Shown here in pieces: positions 37,326-46,412 of a DNA stretch of 57,591 nucleotides. How positions within the stretch are numbered: the first letter of the stretch is position 1; the number at the start of each line of letters is the position of its first letter. Origin of the DNA: an uncultured beta proteobacterium (lineage in GTDB: Bacteria > Pseudomonadota > Gammaproteobacteria > Burkholderiales > Burkholderiaceae_C). The notes under the pieces are model-generated. The model did no database searches. It worked only from the letters and a program-made list of their open reading frames with translations, and was not told where the DNA came from. The position numbers were made by a program, and so were the translations under genes. Location of the stretch: NCBI GenBank assembly GCA_903838565.1, contig CAILZB010000029.1, forward strand, positions 1 to 57,591, in the 5' to 3' direction.

Positions 37326-38033
37326 TCAGACCACGCGCAGCTGGATCGGCGTCAGACCGGCAACGCTGCCTTGCATCACATCGCCCACGACCACCGGGCC
37401 CACGCCCGCGGGCGTTCCGGTGTAGATCAGGTCGCCCGGCTGCAACTCCCAGGCAGCCGACAGGTGCTCGATGGTTTCGGCGATGTTCCAGATCAGCTGC
37501 GACACGTTGCCGCGTTGCCGGTCCTGGCCATTGACCTGGAGGAAGATCTCGGCGTTTTCCACGTCGCCGGCCTGCGCTGCCGGCGTGATGGGGCCGATCG
37601 GAGCAGACAGGTCGAAACCCTTGCCGATGCACCAGGGGCGCCCCTGTTTCTTCATGTCGCCCTGCAGGTCGCGCCGCGTCATGTCCAGGCCCACGGCGTA
37701 GCCGTAGATGTGTTCGCGCACGTTGGCCGCGGCGATGTTGCGTCCGCCCTTGCCAATGGCCACGACGAGTTCGATTTCGTAGTGGAAATTCTGCGTCAGG
37801 CTGGGGTAGGGCAGGGGCGCGGTCACGCCTGCGTTCACGACCAGCGCCGCATCGGCCGGCTTCATGAAGAAGAACGGTGGCTCGCGCCCGGTGAAGCCCA
37901 TCTCCTTGGCGTGGTCCTCGTAGTTGCGGCCCACGCAGTAAATGCGGTGCACCGGGAAGCACGCTGCGAGGCCCACGACGGGCACGGTCGTGGCGGGAGG
38001 GGCTGCGAAGACCAGCGATTCGGAGTCAGACAT
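37326..38033 (-). CDS. Fumarylacetoacetate hydrolase-family protein
   Basis: A 235-residue FAH-family enzyme. Signature segments are IYCVGRNYEDHAKEMG, PPFFFMKPADA, the metal ligands in NFHYEIELVVAIG, and DLIYTGTPAGVGPV near the C-terminus. The family includes acylpyruvases, fumarylpyruvases and oxaloacetate tautomerases; the short form resembles fumarylpyruvate hydrolase-type enzymes but this is only a suggestion. The start is ATG 38033 (MSDSESL). The longer frame upstream is not conserved-looking. The gene lies between a Bug protein and the NUDIX gene on the same strand. Confidence 0.9.
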   Translation of the reverse strand: MSDSESLVFAAPPATTVPVVGLAACFPVHRIYCVGRNYEDHAKEMGFTGREPPFFFMKPADAALVVNAGVTAPLPYPSLTQNFHYEIELVVAIGKGGRNIAAANVREHIYGYAVGLDMTRRDLQGDMKKQGRPWCIGKGFDLSAPIGPITPAAQAGDVENAEIFLQVNGQDRQRGNVSQLIWNIAETIEHLSAAWELQPGDLIYTGTPAGVGPVVVGDVMQGSVAGLTPIQLRVV

Positions 38034-38074
38034 GGGGGGTCCTTGGTTTGAAATTGCGCCTTGCGGGAGGGGGA

Positions 38075-39049
38075 TTATTCGAGTCTGATGCCGCGCGTGC
38101 TGATGATGCCACCGAGCAGCGCGGTCTCTTCCTGGATGCGGGTGCGCAGTCCTTCGGGCGAGGTGCCGACGGCGGTCCACCCCTGGTTGAAGAGGAGTTG
38201 GCGCGTCTGCGCGTCGTGCATGGCCAGGGGCACGACGACGCTCAATCGCTGCTGCGCGGCCTTGGACAGACTGGCCGGACCCACGAGGGCGGTCCACACC
38301 TCCAGCTTGAAATCGCGCACGCCCGCTTCCGATAGCGGTGCGACGTCAGGCACCAGGGTGCTGCGCCCGCCGCTCAATCCAATGGCGCGCAGTCTGCCGG
38401 CGTGCACCAGCGGCATCGCAATGCCCGGTGGCACCAGTGCCATCTGCACCTGGCCGCCCACGATGGCGGTGACGATCTGCGGATTGCCGGGGTAGGGGAC
38501 GTGCACCGCGCTCATCTTGCCTACCTTGGTCTGGAGCAACTCCATGCCCAGGTGGCCGACCGACCCGAGGCCGACCGAGCCATAGTTCCATTGGCTGCCG
38601 GCGGCGCGCGCCGCAGCGAAGAACTCTGCGCCGCCCGGCAGATTCGGCGGCGCCACCAGCACCAGCGGCGCCGTCGTGAGCAGCGAAATCAGGCTGAAGT
38701 CCTTGGCCGGGTCGTAGCCAAGTTTGGGGTACAGCATCTTGGCAGAGGTCAGGTTGCCGTTGATCACGACGCCCAGCGTATGGTCGTCCCGGGCCTTGGC
38801 CACCTGGTCAGCGGCGATATTGCCGGAGGCACCGGGCTTGTTCTCCACGATGACGGCCTGTCCCAGGGACTTCGCGAGTCCGTCGGCCAGCGCGCGCGCC
38901 GAGATGTCAGGCGTGCTGCCTGCGGGGAATCCGACGATCAGTCGCAGCGGCCGTGTGGGCCAGACGGTCTGCGCCGAAGACACTGCAGCCAGCGTCAGGC
39001 CCAGGGCGAAGAGGACGGCGGCGCGCCGGAATGAAAAACAGTGACTCAT
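38075..39049 (-). CDS. Bug-family (TTT) periplasmic solute-binding protein
   Basis: A 324-residue periplasmic protein with a signal peptide (FALGLTLAAVSSAQT) and the Bug family hallmark WPTRPLRLIVGFPAGSTPD, followed by VIVENKPGASGNIAA. Such proteins bind small carboxylates or aromatic acids for TctAB-type transporters, but no TctA or TctB is nearby. Orphan Bug genes are abundant in Comamonadaceae and Alcaligenaceae. ATG 39049 is the chosen start. It is followed by the FAH gene after a 41-bp gap, suggesting a common catabolic substrate. Confidence 0.9.
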   Translation of the reverse strand: MSHCFSFRRAAVLFALGLTLAAVSSAQTVWPTRPLRLIVGFPAGSTPDISARALADGLAKSLGQAVIVENKPGASGNIAADQVAKARDDHTLGVVINGNLTSAKMLYPKLGYDPAKDFSLISLLTTAPLVLVAPPNLPGGAEFFAAARAAGSQWNYGSVGLGSVGHLGMELLQTKVGKMSAVHVPYPGNPQIVTAIVGGQVQMALVPPGIAMPLVHAGRLRAIGLSGGRSTLVPDVAPLSEAGVRDFKLEVWTALVGPASLSKAAQQRLSVVVPLAMHDAQTRQLLFNQGWTAVGTSPEGLRTRIQEETALLGGIISTRGIRLE

Positions 39050-39108
39050 CGATTCTTTCGGGAAGGGCAGGTCCGTATTTTGCCTGCGCTTTGCAGCGCG
39101 ATCCGACC

Positions 39109-39411
39109 TTACCGCGAGCGCGCCAGCAGTTCGAAATGTTCCACCAACGGCGGCCCGGCGAAGAAGGGCCCGACGATGGCGCGCCACTGGGTGAACAGAT
39201 CGGACTGGCGGAAGGCCACGGTGTGGTCCTCCAGCGTGTCCCAAAAGATCTCCAGCACGTAGCGCTCGGGTGATTCGATGCCTTTGTTCACCTTGAAGCC
39301 GCGAAAGCCCCTTGCCTGGGAAATGACGGTGTTCAAGCCGCGCTGGATCGCTTCGTCGAAAGCGTCCTGCTGGCCAGGGTGAATTCGGATGTCGGCGATT
39401 TCGAGGATCAT
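39109..39411 (-). CDS. Antibiotic biosynthesis monooxygenase (ABM)-fold protein
   Basis: A 100-residue ferredoxin-like alpha+beta barrel protein starting MILEIADIRIHPGQQDAF, with FRGFKVNKGIESPERYVLEI and the tail PLVEHFELLAR. Proteins of this fold are often small dimeric monooxygenases or binding proteins of unknown specificity. The ATG at 39411 is preferred over the longer start at 39429. It precedes the Bug gene by about 60 bp on the same strand. Function not determinable. Confidence 0.8.
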   Translation of the reverse strand: MILEIADIRIHPGQQDAFDEAIQRGLNTVISQARGFRGFKVNKGIESPERYVLEIFWDTLEDHTVAFRQSDLFTQWRAIVGPFFAGPPLVEHFELLARSR

Positions 39412-39469
39412 GAAAGTCTTTCGGTGCACGCCAGCAGTGCGCCTGGCGTGGTGGAAGTGAATGTGAAAA

Positions 39470-39850
39470 TCAGCGCTGAATCAACTCGATCTTGTAGCCG
39501 TCGGGGTCCGTCACGAAGGCGATGAGCGTGTTGCCACCCTTGACCGGCCCCGGTTCGCGGCTGACCACGCCGCCAGCGGCGCGAACCTGGTCGCAGATGG
39601 CCGCCACGTCGGGCACGCCCAGGGCGATGTGGCCGTAGGCGTTGCCCAACTCATAGGAGGCGACGCCGTAGTTGTAGGTCAGTTCGATTTCGGCGTGCCC
39701 GGGGTTGGTTCCGTAACCGACGAAGGCCAGCGTGTACTGCTGCTCGGGTCGTTCGGTGGTGCGCAGCAGCGTCATGCCCAGCGCCCGGGTGTAGAAATCG
39801 ATCGAGCGTTGCAGGTCGCCAACGCGCAGCATGGTGTGGAGGATGTTCAT
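39470..39850 (-). CDS. gloA: Lactoylglutathione lyase (glyoxalase I)
   Basis: This enzyme converts the hemithioacetal of methylglyoxal and glutathione to S-D-lactoylglutathione. The 126-residue protein retains all four nickel/zinc ligands at the positions known in E. coli GloA: His5, Glu56, His74 and Glu122. The sequence begins [20 protein letters not shown]. It overlaps the thioesterase gene by 4 bp. Product length and all ligands are intact, so function is confident. Confidence 0.96.
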   Translation of the reverse strand: MNILHTMLRVGDLQRSIDFYTRALGMTLLRTTERPEQQYTLAFVGYGTNPGHAEIELTYNYGVASYELGNAYGHIALGVPDVAAICDQVRAAGGVVSREPGPVKGGNTLIAFVTDPDGYKIELIQR

Positions 39851-40398
39851 GCCCCTGATTGTGGCGCAATCGGGAACACCAGGCAGGTCGTGGTGGCGTG
39901 GGCGTAGAGCGTCCCGTCCGGGCCGACCAGGCGGCCCTCGGCCGTCGCCAGCTGCCGACCACAGTGGATGACCCGGCCTTCGGCCCGAACCCGGGTGACC
40001 TTGGGCGTCAGAGCACGCACGTAGTTCACGCTCAGCTCTGCGGTGGTGTAGCCCTGGCCGGGCTGCAGCCGGGTGTGGACCGCGCAGCCCAGGGCTGAGT
40101 CGAGCAGCGTCGCAAACCAGCCGCCGTGCACGGTGCCCAGGGGGTTCAGGTGCGCAGCCCCCGGTGTCCCCTGAAACACGGCTCGGCCAAGCGCGGCTTC
40201 AACCAAGATGAAGTCCAGTGTCTGGGCGATCGGCGCGTGCACCAGTTCGCCACGCAATATCGCCTGAAAGACCTCCAGTCCAGTCTTGCCGGCAAGCTGC
40301 TCCGCTCGGGCCACACCGGTGCCGGCGCCAGCGAGCATCGCAGCGCGCAACGTGCGCTCCTGCTCGAGCCATTCTTCGATCTGATTTGTGCGTGTCAT
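39847..40398 (-). CDS. PaaI-type hotdog thioesterase
   Basis: A 183-residue protein with a hotdog-fold thioesterase domain: [21 protein letters not shown] contains the catalytic HGG motif, followed by [10 protein letters not shown] and [16 protein letters not shown]. Members hydrolyse acyl-CoA thioesters; the substrate is unknown. It is the first gene of a minus-strand unit with gloA and is transcribed divergently from the marR-like gene, sharing the operator at 40418-40447. It could be a target of the MarR protein. Confidence 0.88.
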   Translation of the reverse strand: MTRTNQIEEWLEQERTLRAAMLAGAGTGVARAEQLAGKTGLEVFQAILRGELVHAPIAQTLDFILVEAALGRAVFQGTPGAAHLNPLGTVHGGWFATLLDSALGCAVHTRLQPGQGYTTAELSVNYVRALTPKVTRVRAEGRVIHCGRQLATAEGRLVGPDGTLYAHATTTCLVFPIAPQSGA

Positions 40399-40417
40399 GG
40401 CGGTTCAGTTTCGTAAA

Positions 40418-40447
40418 AATTGTAGATGCAAGTATTGTAGCTACAAT
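40418..40447. promoter_or_regulatory. MarR operator overlapping a promoter
   Basis: ATTGTAGCTACAAT at 40434-40447 is a perfect 14-bp palindrome; a half copy (ATTGTAG) begins at 40419. On the plus strand TTGTAG (40420-40425) and TACAAT (40442-40447) form a -35/-10 pair with a 16-bp spacer, and the palindrome covers the -10. The marR start codon lies at 40455, only 8 bp after the -10. Confidence 0.6.
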
Positions 40448-40454
40448 TGACAGC

Positions 40455-40931
40455 ATGGAATCGATACAAAAGACACAACCTGCGGGTGGCAAATTGCAGG
40501 GCTGCACCAATCTCAAGCTGCGCCAGCTGACGCGCCGCGTCACGCAGTTCTACGACGCGCAGCTGAGCCCGTCGGGCCTCAAGGTGACGCAGTATTCCCT
40601 GCTCTCGCACGTGCTCAAGCTCGCTCCGGTTCGGCCCGGCGATCTGGCGCGGGCGATGAAGATGGACGCCTCCACGCTGACGCGCAATCTCAAGCTGCTG
40701 CTCGCGGCAGGCTGGGTGCTGATTGCGCCCGGTGTGGATGGGCGCAGTCGCCAGGTCACGCTCACGCCAGCGGGCAAGGACAAGCGCCAGCAGGCGCAGC
40801 AGCAGTGGCGCGCGGCGCAGACGCGCTTGAACCATCTGCTCGGCATGGAGCGCGTGTCGGCGCTGCACCAACTGATCGATGAGTCGCTGGAGCTGCTGGC
40901 GCCGGGCGACGAGGGAGCGAGCCATGACTGA
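40455..40931 (+). CDS. MarR-family transcriptional regulator
   Basis: A 158-residue winged-helix regulator: NLKLRQLTRRVTQFYDAQLS at the N-terminus, the recognition region RPGDLARAMKMDASTLTRNLK, and the wing APGVDGRSRQVTLTPAGK. The C-terminal helices form the dimer interface. It is divergent from the thioesterase-glyoxalase genes and overlaps the downstream MFS gene by 8 bp, so it probably represses its own operon and perhaps the divergent genes, with derepression by a ligand that the transporter handles. ATG 40455 is the first methionine after the promoter. Confidence 0.9.
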   Translation: MESIQKTQPAGGKLQGCTNLKLRQLTRRVTQFYDAQLSPSGLKVTQYSLLSHVLKLAPVRPGDLARAMKMDASTLTRNLKLLLAAGWVLIAPGVDGRSRQVTLTPAGKDKRQQAQQQWRAAQTRLNHLLGMERVSALHQLIDESLELLAPGDEGASHD

Positions 40932-42147
40932 ATCGCTCATCAAGCGCCATCGCGCGGTGGCCACCTGGCTGGTGCTGCTGGGCGCCGCAGGAACGTTTGC
41001 CCTGACCATGGGGACGCGTCAGACCATGGGCCTGTTCCTCAGCCCCTTGAACACCGCGACCGGTCTGGGCGTGGGCAGCATCAGCCTGGCCTTTGCCTTT
41101 GGCCAACTGTGCTGGGGCTTGACCCAGCCCTTTGCCGGCGCCATGGCAGACCGTGTGGGCGCCGGGCGTGTGCTCGTGCTGGGCGTGGCGCTGGTGGCAC
41201 TGGGAACTTTCATCACGCCGCTGATGACGAGTACGGCGGGACTGATCTTCGCCATCGGGATACTGTCGGCGGGCGGCGCGGGCATGGCCGGTCCGGCGGT
41301 GTTGATGGCCGCGACGGCGCGCCTGATTCCTGCCGAAAAGCGCGGGCTCGCCACGGGAATCGTGAATGCCGGAGGCTCCCTGGGACAGTTTGTGATGGCG
41401 CCGATCGCCGCCGCCTTGACGCTGGGGCTGGGCTGGTCCCATGCCCTGCAGGTGCTGGGTCTGCTGGTGCTGCTGGCCTTGCCGGCTGCGTTCCTGCTGC
41501 GTGGCAGTCCGTCCCAGGCGGCGGGCGCCGGGGCCGCGCCCTTGAGCACACGCCAGGCGATGCGCGAGGCGCTACGCGACCCGAGCTATCTGTTGCTTGG
41601 GGCGGGATTCTTCGTCTGCGGCTTTCACGTCGCCTTCCTGGGAACGCATCTGCCGGGCGTGATCGCGGCCTGCGGTTTGCCGCTGCAGTACGCCGCCTGG
41701 TCGCTGGCGATGCTGGGCCTGTTCAATATCGTGGGCAGCATCTCCATGGGCTGGGCAGTGGGACGCTGGCGCATGAAGTCGCTGCTGTCGCTGGTCTATG
41801 GCGCGCGGGCGCTGGCGGTGTCGGTGTTCCTGTTTGCGCCCAAGACCGGACCGGTGATGCTCGTCTTTGCGGCAGTCATGGGCCTGACGTTTCTGTCCAC
41901 GGTGCCGCCCACGGTGGGACTGGTGGCCAAGTTCTTCGGTACCCGCCACATGGCGACGCTGTTTGGCCTGGTGATGCTGACGCACCAGCTCGGCGGTTTC
42001 CTGGGTGCCTGGCTGGGCGGGCGCCTGTTTGAAGCGACCGGCAGCTACGATGGGGTCTGGATCATCGACATCGTTCTGGCCGTCGCAGCGGCGCTGATCC
42101 ATCTGCCGATCCGTGAAGCCAGACTGCCTGCGCGCGCCGCCGCCTGA
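40924..42147 (+). CDS. MFS transporter coupled to the MarR gene
   Basis: A 407-residue major facilitator with 12 predicted helices, starting MTESLIKRHRAVATWL. Typical features are GAMADRVGAGRVLVLG (signature A) and the symmetric second half beginning SYLLLGAGFFVCGFHVAF, with the C-terminal GLVMLTHQLGGFLGAWLGGR. The 8-bp overlap with marR shows an operon. It could export a toxic compound or import a carboxylate; the subfamily cannot be told from sequence alone. Confidence 0.88.
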   Translation: MTESLIKRHRAVATWLVLLGAAGTFALTMGTRQTMGLFLSPLNTATGLGVGSISLAFAFGQLCWGLTQPFAGAMADRVGAGRVLVLGVALVALGTFITPLMTSTAGLIFAIGILSAGGAGMAGPAVLMAATARLIPAEKRGLATGIVNAGGSLGQFVMAPIAAALTLGLGWSHALQVLGLLVLLALPAAFLLRGSPSQAAGAGAAPLSTRQAMREALRDPSYLLLGAGFFVCGFHVAFLGTHLPGVIAACGLPLQYAAWSLAMLGLFNIVGSISMGWAVGRWRMKSLLSLVYGARALAVSVFLFAPKTGPVMLVFAAVMGLTFLSTVPPTVGLVAKFFGTRHMATLFGLVMLTHQLGGFLGAWLGGRLFEATGSYDGVWIIDIVLAVAAALIHLPIREARLPARAAA

Positions 42148-42227
42148 ACCTCGTTGCGCTTGCGCGTTGACATGAAGGTCGGCGTGAAAGCCTGCAGTTC
42201 CCGGCTCGGGTAAGCTATCAGGGCAAC

Positions 42228-43901
42228 ATGCCACAAGACGACTTTTCCACGCTGTTCGATCTGCTGCCGATTGGCGCTTACCGCTCCAGTCCGGACGGAC
42301 GGCAGCTGCGTGCCAACCCGGCACTGGTGCGGCTCGATGGTTACGAGAGCGAGGCTGAAATGCTGGCCGCCACGCTTGACCTGGCGCAGGAATGGTACGT
42401 GGACCCCTTGCGTCGGGATCAGTTCAAGGCCGAGCTGGCGCAGCATGGGCGTGTGGTCGACTTTGTGTCGGAGGTCTACCGCCACAAAACGCGCGAGCGC
42501 ATCTGGGTGCGGGTTCATGCGCATGTGGTGCGCGACGCTGCGGGTGCGGTGCAGTATTACGAAGGCACGGTGCAGGACATCACGCTGGAGCAGCAGACCC
42601 GCATCGCCTTGCAGGCGAGCGAGCGGCGCTTTCGGGCCATCACCGAAAAGGCGCAATTGCTCACGCTGATTTACGGGGCCGACCTGCGCTTGAGCTACGT
42701 CAGTCCGGCCGCGCAGACGCTGCTGGGCAGGGAGGGTGCTTCCCTGTTGGGGACGGCGTTCCTGGACCTGCTGCATCCGGACGATGCGCTTGCAGCGCAG
42801 AAGGAAATAGCGCGCATCCAGGATTTCAGCAACAGCGGCACGGAGTCGACCTACCGTCTGCACCACGCCGACGGCAGCTGGCGCTACTTCGCACTGCTGG
42901 CGAACAATTGCCTGGCCGATCCGGCGATTCAGGGCGTGGTGACGACCGCGCGCGACGTCACCGATGCCCATCTGGCGCGGCAAAGCCTGCTGGAGAGCGA
43001 AGCGCGCTTTCGCAGCCTGACCGAGATGTCCTCCGACTGGTACTGGGAGATGGACGCCGAACTTCGATTCACGCGGGTGGAGGCGGGGCCGCGCTCGAAC
43101 CGGACCTGGCGCTATGACATGGCGCTGGGCAAGTTGCCCGGCCAGCTCAGTCCCACCAATCTGAGCCAGGCTCAGTGGGACGAGCACTTTGCGGTGCTGC
43201 GATCGCGCCAGGCCTTTTACAACTTCGAATTCCAGCGTGAGCTCAGTGACGGCCAGCGCCCCTGGCACACCGTCAGCGGTGAACCCGTGTTTGACGAATC
43301 CGGAGTCTTCACCGGTTACCGCGGTGTGGGACGCGACATCACCGAGCTCAAGTCGGCCGAAGAGACCATTCGGCAGTTGGCTTTCCATGACCCGCTCACG
43401 GGCTTGGCGAACCGGCGTTTGTTGATGGACCGCTTGCAGCAGACGCTGACCGCGGGAGGGCGTAAGTCCGGCTTCGCGGCGCTGCTGTTCCTGGACCTGG
43501 ACCGGTTGAAACAACTCAACGACAGTCTCGGGCACGACGCCGGAGACGCCATGCTGCTGCAGGTGGCGCGGCGACTTCGCGGCTGTGTCAGGGCTGCCGA
43601 TACGGTGGCGCGCGTGGGCGGCGACGAGTTTGTGCTGCTGCTGCAGGACCTGGGCGATACGCTGGAGCAGGCGACCGAACAGACGAGCAGGCTCGGGGAC
43701 AAGGTGCTGGCTGCGCTGGCCGTGCCCTATCACCTGGGCCAGGCGCAGTACCAAAGCGGCGCCAGCATCGGCGCGGTGGTGATCAGCGGCATTTCGCTCG
43801 GCGCCGAAGCCTGGCTCAAGGCTGCCGACACCGCGATGTACCAGGCCAAGGCCGAAGGGCGCAACGCCTTGCGGTTTTTTGCGGCGCCTGATCCTGCCTG
43901 A
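42228..43901 (+). CDS. PAS-domain diguanylate cyclase
   Basis: A 557-residue cytoplasmic protein with three PAS/PAC modules (about 8-125, 130-255, 260-380) and a C-terminal GGDEF domain. The active-site motif is intact (RVGGDEFVLLL), preceded by the RxxD inhibitory site (RAAD) five residues upstream, so it should synthesise c-di-GMP with product inhibition. There is no EAL domain. It lies 0.7 kb before the convergent Rossmann gene and just before the biofilm adhesin secretion cluster, making it a candidate source of c-di-GMP for the LapD-like receptor. Confidence 0.92.
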   Translation: MPQDDFSTLFDLLPIGAYRSSPDGRQLRANPALVRLDGYESEAEMLAATLDLAQEWYVDPLRRDQFKAELAQHGRVVDFVSEVYRHKTRERIWVRVHAHVVRDAAGAVQYYEGTVQDITLEQQTRIALQASERRFRAITEKAQLLTLIYGADLRLSYVSPAAQTLLGREGASLLGTAFLDLLHPDDALAAQKEIARIQDFSNSGTESTYRLHHADGSWRYFALLANNCLADPAIQGVVTTARDVTDAHLARQSLLESEARFRSLTEMSSDWYWEMDAELRFTRVEAGPRSNRTWRYDMALGKLPGQLSPTNLSQAQWDEHFAVLRSRQAFYNFEFQRELSDGQRPWHTVSGEPVFDESGVFTGYRGVGRDITELKSAEETIRQLAFHDPLTGLANRRLLMDRLQQTLTAGGRKSGFAALLFLDLDRLKQLNDSLGHDAGDAMLLQVARRLRGCVRAADTVARVGGDEFVLLLQDLGDTLEQATEQTSRLGDKVLAALAVPYHLGQAQYQSGASIGAVVISGISLGAEAWLKAADTAMYQAKAEGRNALRFFAAPDPA

Positions 43902-43917
43902 AGCCAGCGGGCTGTCG

Positions 43918-44583
43918 TCAGGCGGCGAGCATTTCGCCGGAGAGCATGACACGCGTTCCCGGCTTGCCGTCCTGCACCGCCGCGAGCAATGCGCGCGCCA
44001 CCTGGTCTGCGCCGATGACGCGGTAATTGGCGGGAATCAGCGGCGCCAGCGCCCGCATGGCCTTCAGCGCCATGCCCTCGCCGGCGCGTCCGGGCTGCTG
44101 CAGGGCACGGCGGTCGCCCTCGATCAATGACGGCCGGGCCAGCACCACCGAGTTGTATCCCAGACGGGAAACGGCGTCTTCCATCTCTCCCTTGACGCGG
44201 TTGTAGAAAACCGATGACCTGGCGCTGGCTCCCATCGCGCTGACCACGCCCAGGCGGCTGGCTCCCGCGGCGCGCGCGGCCTTTGCCACGGCGAGCACGG
44301 CGTCAAAATCGACCGCGCGAAACGCCTGCTGACTGCCTGCGACCTTGATCGTGGTGCCGAGTGCGACAAAGACATCGTCTGCCGCGGGCAGCGGGCCCAT
44401 GCGGGCGAAATCCACGGTGTGGCAGTGCAGCTTGGGGTGGCTCACGGGCGGCGCACGCCGTCCCAGCACGTGCACCGCGCGGCAGCGGGGATCGGCCAGC
44501 AGCAGCGCGAGCAATTCACGGCCCACCAGGCCGGTGGCACCCGCCAGCAACGCGGTTCGGCCGCTCGCCCGCTCCAACTTCAT
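43918..44583 (-). CDS. NAD(P)-binding Rossmann-fold protein (NmrA/HTATIP2-like)
   Basis: A 221-residue short-chain-type protein with an N-terminal dinucleotide motif GATGLVGRELL, the segment VFVALGTT, and SAMGASARSSVFYNRVKGEMED, where YNRVK corresponds to the catalytic YxxxK. This is characteristic of atypical SDR proteins of the HTATIP2/NmrA type. Substrate unknown. It follows the outer-membrane channel gene with a 4-bp overlap, so it is the downstream cistron of that transcript although no role in secretion is evident. Confidence 0.86.
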   Translation of the reverse strand: MKLERASGRTALLAGATGLVGRELLALLLADPRCRAVHVLGRRAPPVSHPKLHCHTVDFARMGPLPAADDVFVALGTTIKVAGSQQAFRAVDFDAVLAVAKAARAAGASRLGVVSAMGASARSSVFYNRVKGEMEDAVSRLGYNSVVLARPSLIEGDRRALQQPGRAGEGMALKAMRALAPLIPANYRVIGADQVARALLAAVQDGKPGTRVMLSGEMLAA

Positions 44584-46412
44584 TTGTCGGTTCGCACCGA
44601 GGTCACGTCCACCTCGACCCGGCGGTTCTTCGCGCGTCCGGCCGCGGTCGCGTTGTCGGCCACCGGCTGGGCCGAGCCTTTGCCGGCGACCCGGATGCGT
44701 GCCGCGTCTACACCCTGGCTCACCAGATAGGACTTGACCGACTCGGCACGCGCCAGCGACAAGCCGGTGTTGTAGGTTGGGTTACCCACGGTGTCGGTGT
44801 GGCCCACCGCCAGAATCAACTCGATCTCCTGCCCCTTGAGCTGGGTCAGCAGGCCGTCCAGGCTCTGGATGCCTTCGGGCTTGAGTGTGGCCTTGCCAAA
44901 GTCAAAGGATGAGCCTGCGGACAGCGTGACCTTGACCGGGGCCGCCGCCACCTTGGCCAGCGGCGACGCCGGCAACACCGCGCGCGTTCGCGCCGGGATC
45001 GGCGTGGCCGCCTTGATCTGGTCGATGGTGTCGACCACCACCTCTTCCACCGGGCACAGCTCGCCCGGGTCGATCCCGGCACGATCCTGGCCCGCGTCCT
45101 GGGCGCTGGGGACGTCGGCGCGCGCCACGCCCAGGGCCGCAAGCAGGCGGCCCATGCCGGCGAGCGTGCGTGCCTGCGCGGCGATCTGGTTGTAGTGGGC
45201 GTTGATGTAGGAGCGCGTGGCTTCGAAGTACTCGTTCTGCGAGTCCAACAGGTCCAGCAAGGTGCGCTGGCCGATGTCAAACTGCTGGCGATAGGCCTCG
45301 CGCGACTTCTCGGTCGAGAGCCGGTGCTGGTCCATATAGCGCTGCTGTTCGTTCAGCGAGCGCGCGTCGCTGTAGGCGATCAGCAGCGTCTGGCGCACAT
45401 CGCGGCAGACTTTCTCCTGCAGGTCGCGCGCCTGTTCCGACTGGTCCACCGCCTGGCGTTCGCGGGCGCGGTCGGAGCCGCCGCGAAACAGGTTGTAGTT
45501 CAGCATCAGCTGCACGCCCGTGACGTTGGTGTTGCCGGCCACGCCCAGGCTGTTGGTGTCGCGGTTCTGGTAGGCGCGCAATTCCACGCGCGGCAGATTG
45601 GCGGCGGTGCGCGACGCCGTCGCGGTCTTGAAGGCGCGGGCATTTTCCACTGCGGCGTTCAGTGCCGGGCTGCCCTGCATGCCGTCGCGCAGCAGGTCCT
45701 GGGTCGATGCCGGCAGGGCGCCGAGCTTGAATTGATCGGCCAGGGTCGGCAGCACTGCCGGCGGCTTTTCGCCGACGATGCGCAGGTAACGGGTACTCAC
45801 GTCATGCAGGTTGGTGAGTTCCGTGAGCAGATTCGACTCGGCCAATGCCAGGCGACCGTTGGCCTGCTCGACGTCGACCCGGCGGCCCACGCCGGCATTC
45901 GCGCGCTCTTCGACCTGGATCGAGGTCTGCTTGTGCTCCACGTAGTTCTGCGTGGCAACGTCCACGAGCTCGCGGTAACGCACCACATCGGCGTAGGCGC
46001 GGACGGCTTCGAGCGCCGCGGTTTCCGACGCTTCGGACAGTTCGTAATAGCGCGTCAGCTTGGCATAGCCCAGACGCTTGACTTCGTTGGCGGTGAACAT
46101 GCCGTCAAACAGCATCTGGGTCAACGTGAGTTGCGCGCCGTTGATGTCGTAGCGGCCGTAGTTCGCCTGCGGCGTGAGACGGTTCTCGCGTCCGCTGTAG
46201 GCCGAGAGATCGAGCTGCGGCAGGTAGCCGCCGTGCGCCACGTCGCGCTCGCTGTTGGCGGCCTGGAATCCGTGCCAGCTGGCCTGCACTTCGGGGTTGC
46301 TCATCACGGCCTTGCGCGCGGCCTGCAGCAGCGGCTCAGGCAGACTCTGGGCCTGGGCCGCGACGCCGATCAGGGTCAACAGCACTAGTGAAAGGCGTGT
46401 TCTCATTATCAT
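44580..46412 (-). CDS. TolC-family outer-membrane channel fused to a C-terminal OmpA domain (LapE-like)
   Basis: A 610-residue outer-membrane protein. A signal peptide (MRTRLSLVLLTLIGVAAQAQ) precedes two TolC-type outer membrane efflux halves (about 30-220 and 240-440; YDINGAQLTLTQMLFDG, and NYNLFRGGSD). A linker of about 60 residues containing CPVEEVVVDTID leads to an OmpA peptidoglycan-binding domain (about 485-605: GHTDTVGNPTYN, LSLARAESVKSYL, GKGSAQPVADN, AKNRRVEVDV). TolC channels of type I secretion usually lack it. It is divergent from the LapG-like gene and encodes the outer-membrane part of the adhesin secretion system. The OmpA part would anchor the channel to the cell wall. Confidence 0.93.
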   Translation of the reverse strand: MIMRTRLSLVLLTLIGVAAQAQSLPEPLLQAARKAVMSNPEVQASWHGFQAANSERDVAHGGYLPQLDLSAYSGRENRLTPQANYGRYDINGAQLTLTQMLFDGMFTANEVKRLGYAKLTRYYELSEASETAALEAVRAYADVVRYRELVDVATQNYVEHKQTSIQVEERANAGVGRRVDVEQANGRLALAESNLLTELTNLHDVSTRYLRIVGEKPPAVLPTLADQFKLGALPASTQDLLRDGMQGSPALNAAVENARAFKTATASRTAANLPRVELRAYQNRDTNSLGVAGNTNVTGVQLMLNYNLFRGGSDRARERQAVDQSEQARDLQEKVCRDVRQTLLIAYSDARSLNEQQRYMDQHRLSTEKSREAYRQQFDIGQRTLLDLLDSQNEYFEATRSYINAHYNQIAAQARTLAGMGRLLAALGVARADVPSAQDAGQDRAGIDPGELCPVEEVVVDTIDQIKAATPIPARTRAVLPASPLAKVAAAPVKVTLSAGSSFDFGKATLKPEGIQSLDGLLTQLKGQEIELILAVGHTDTVGNPTYNTGLSLARAESVKSYLVSQGVDAARIRVAGKGSAQPVADNATAAGRAKNRRVEVDVTSVRTDK

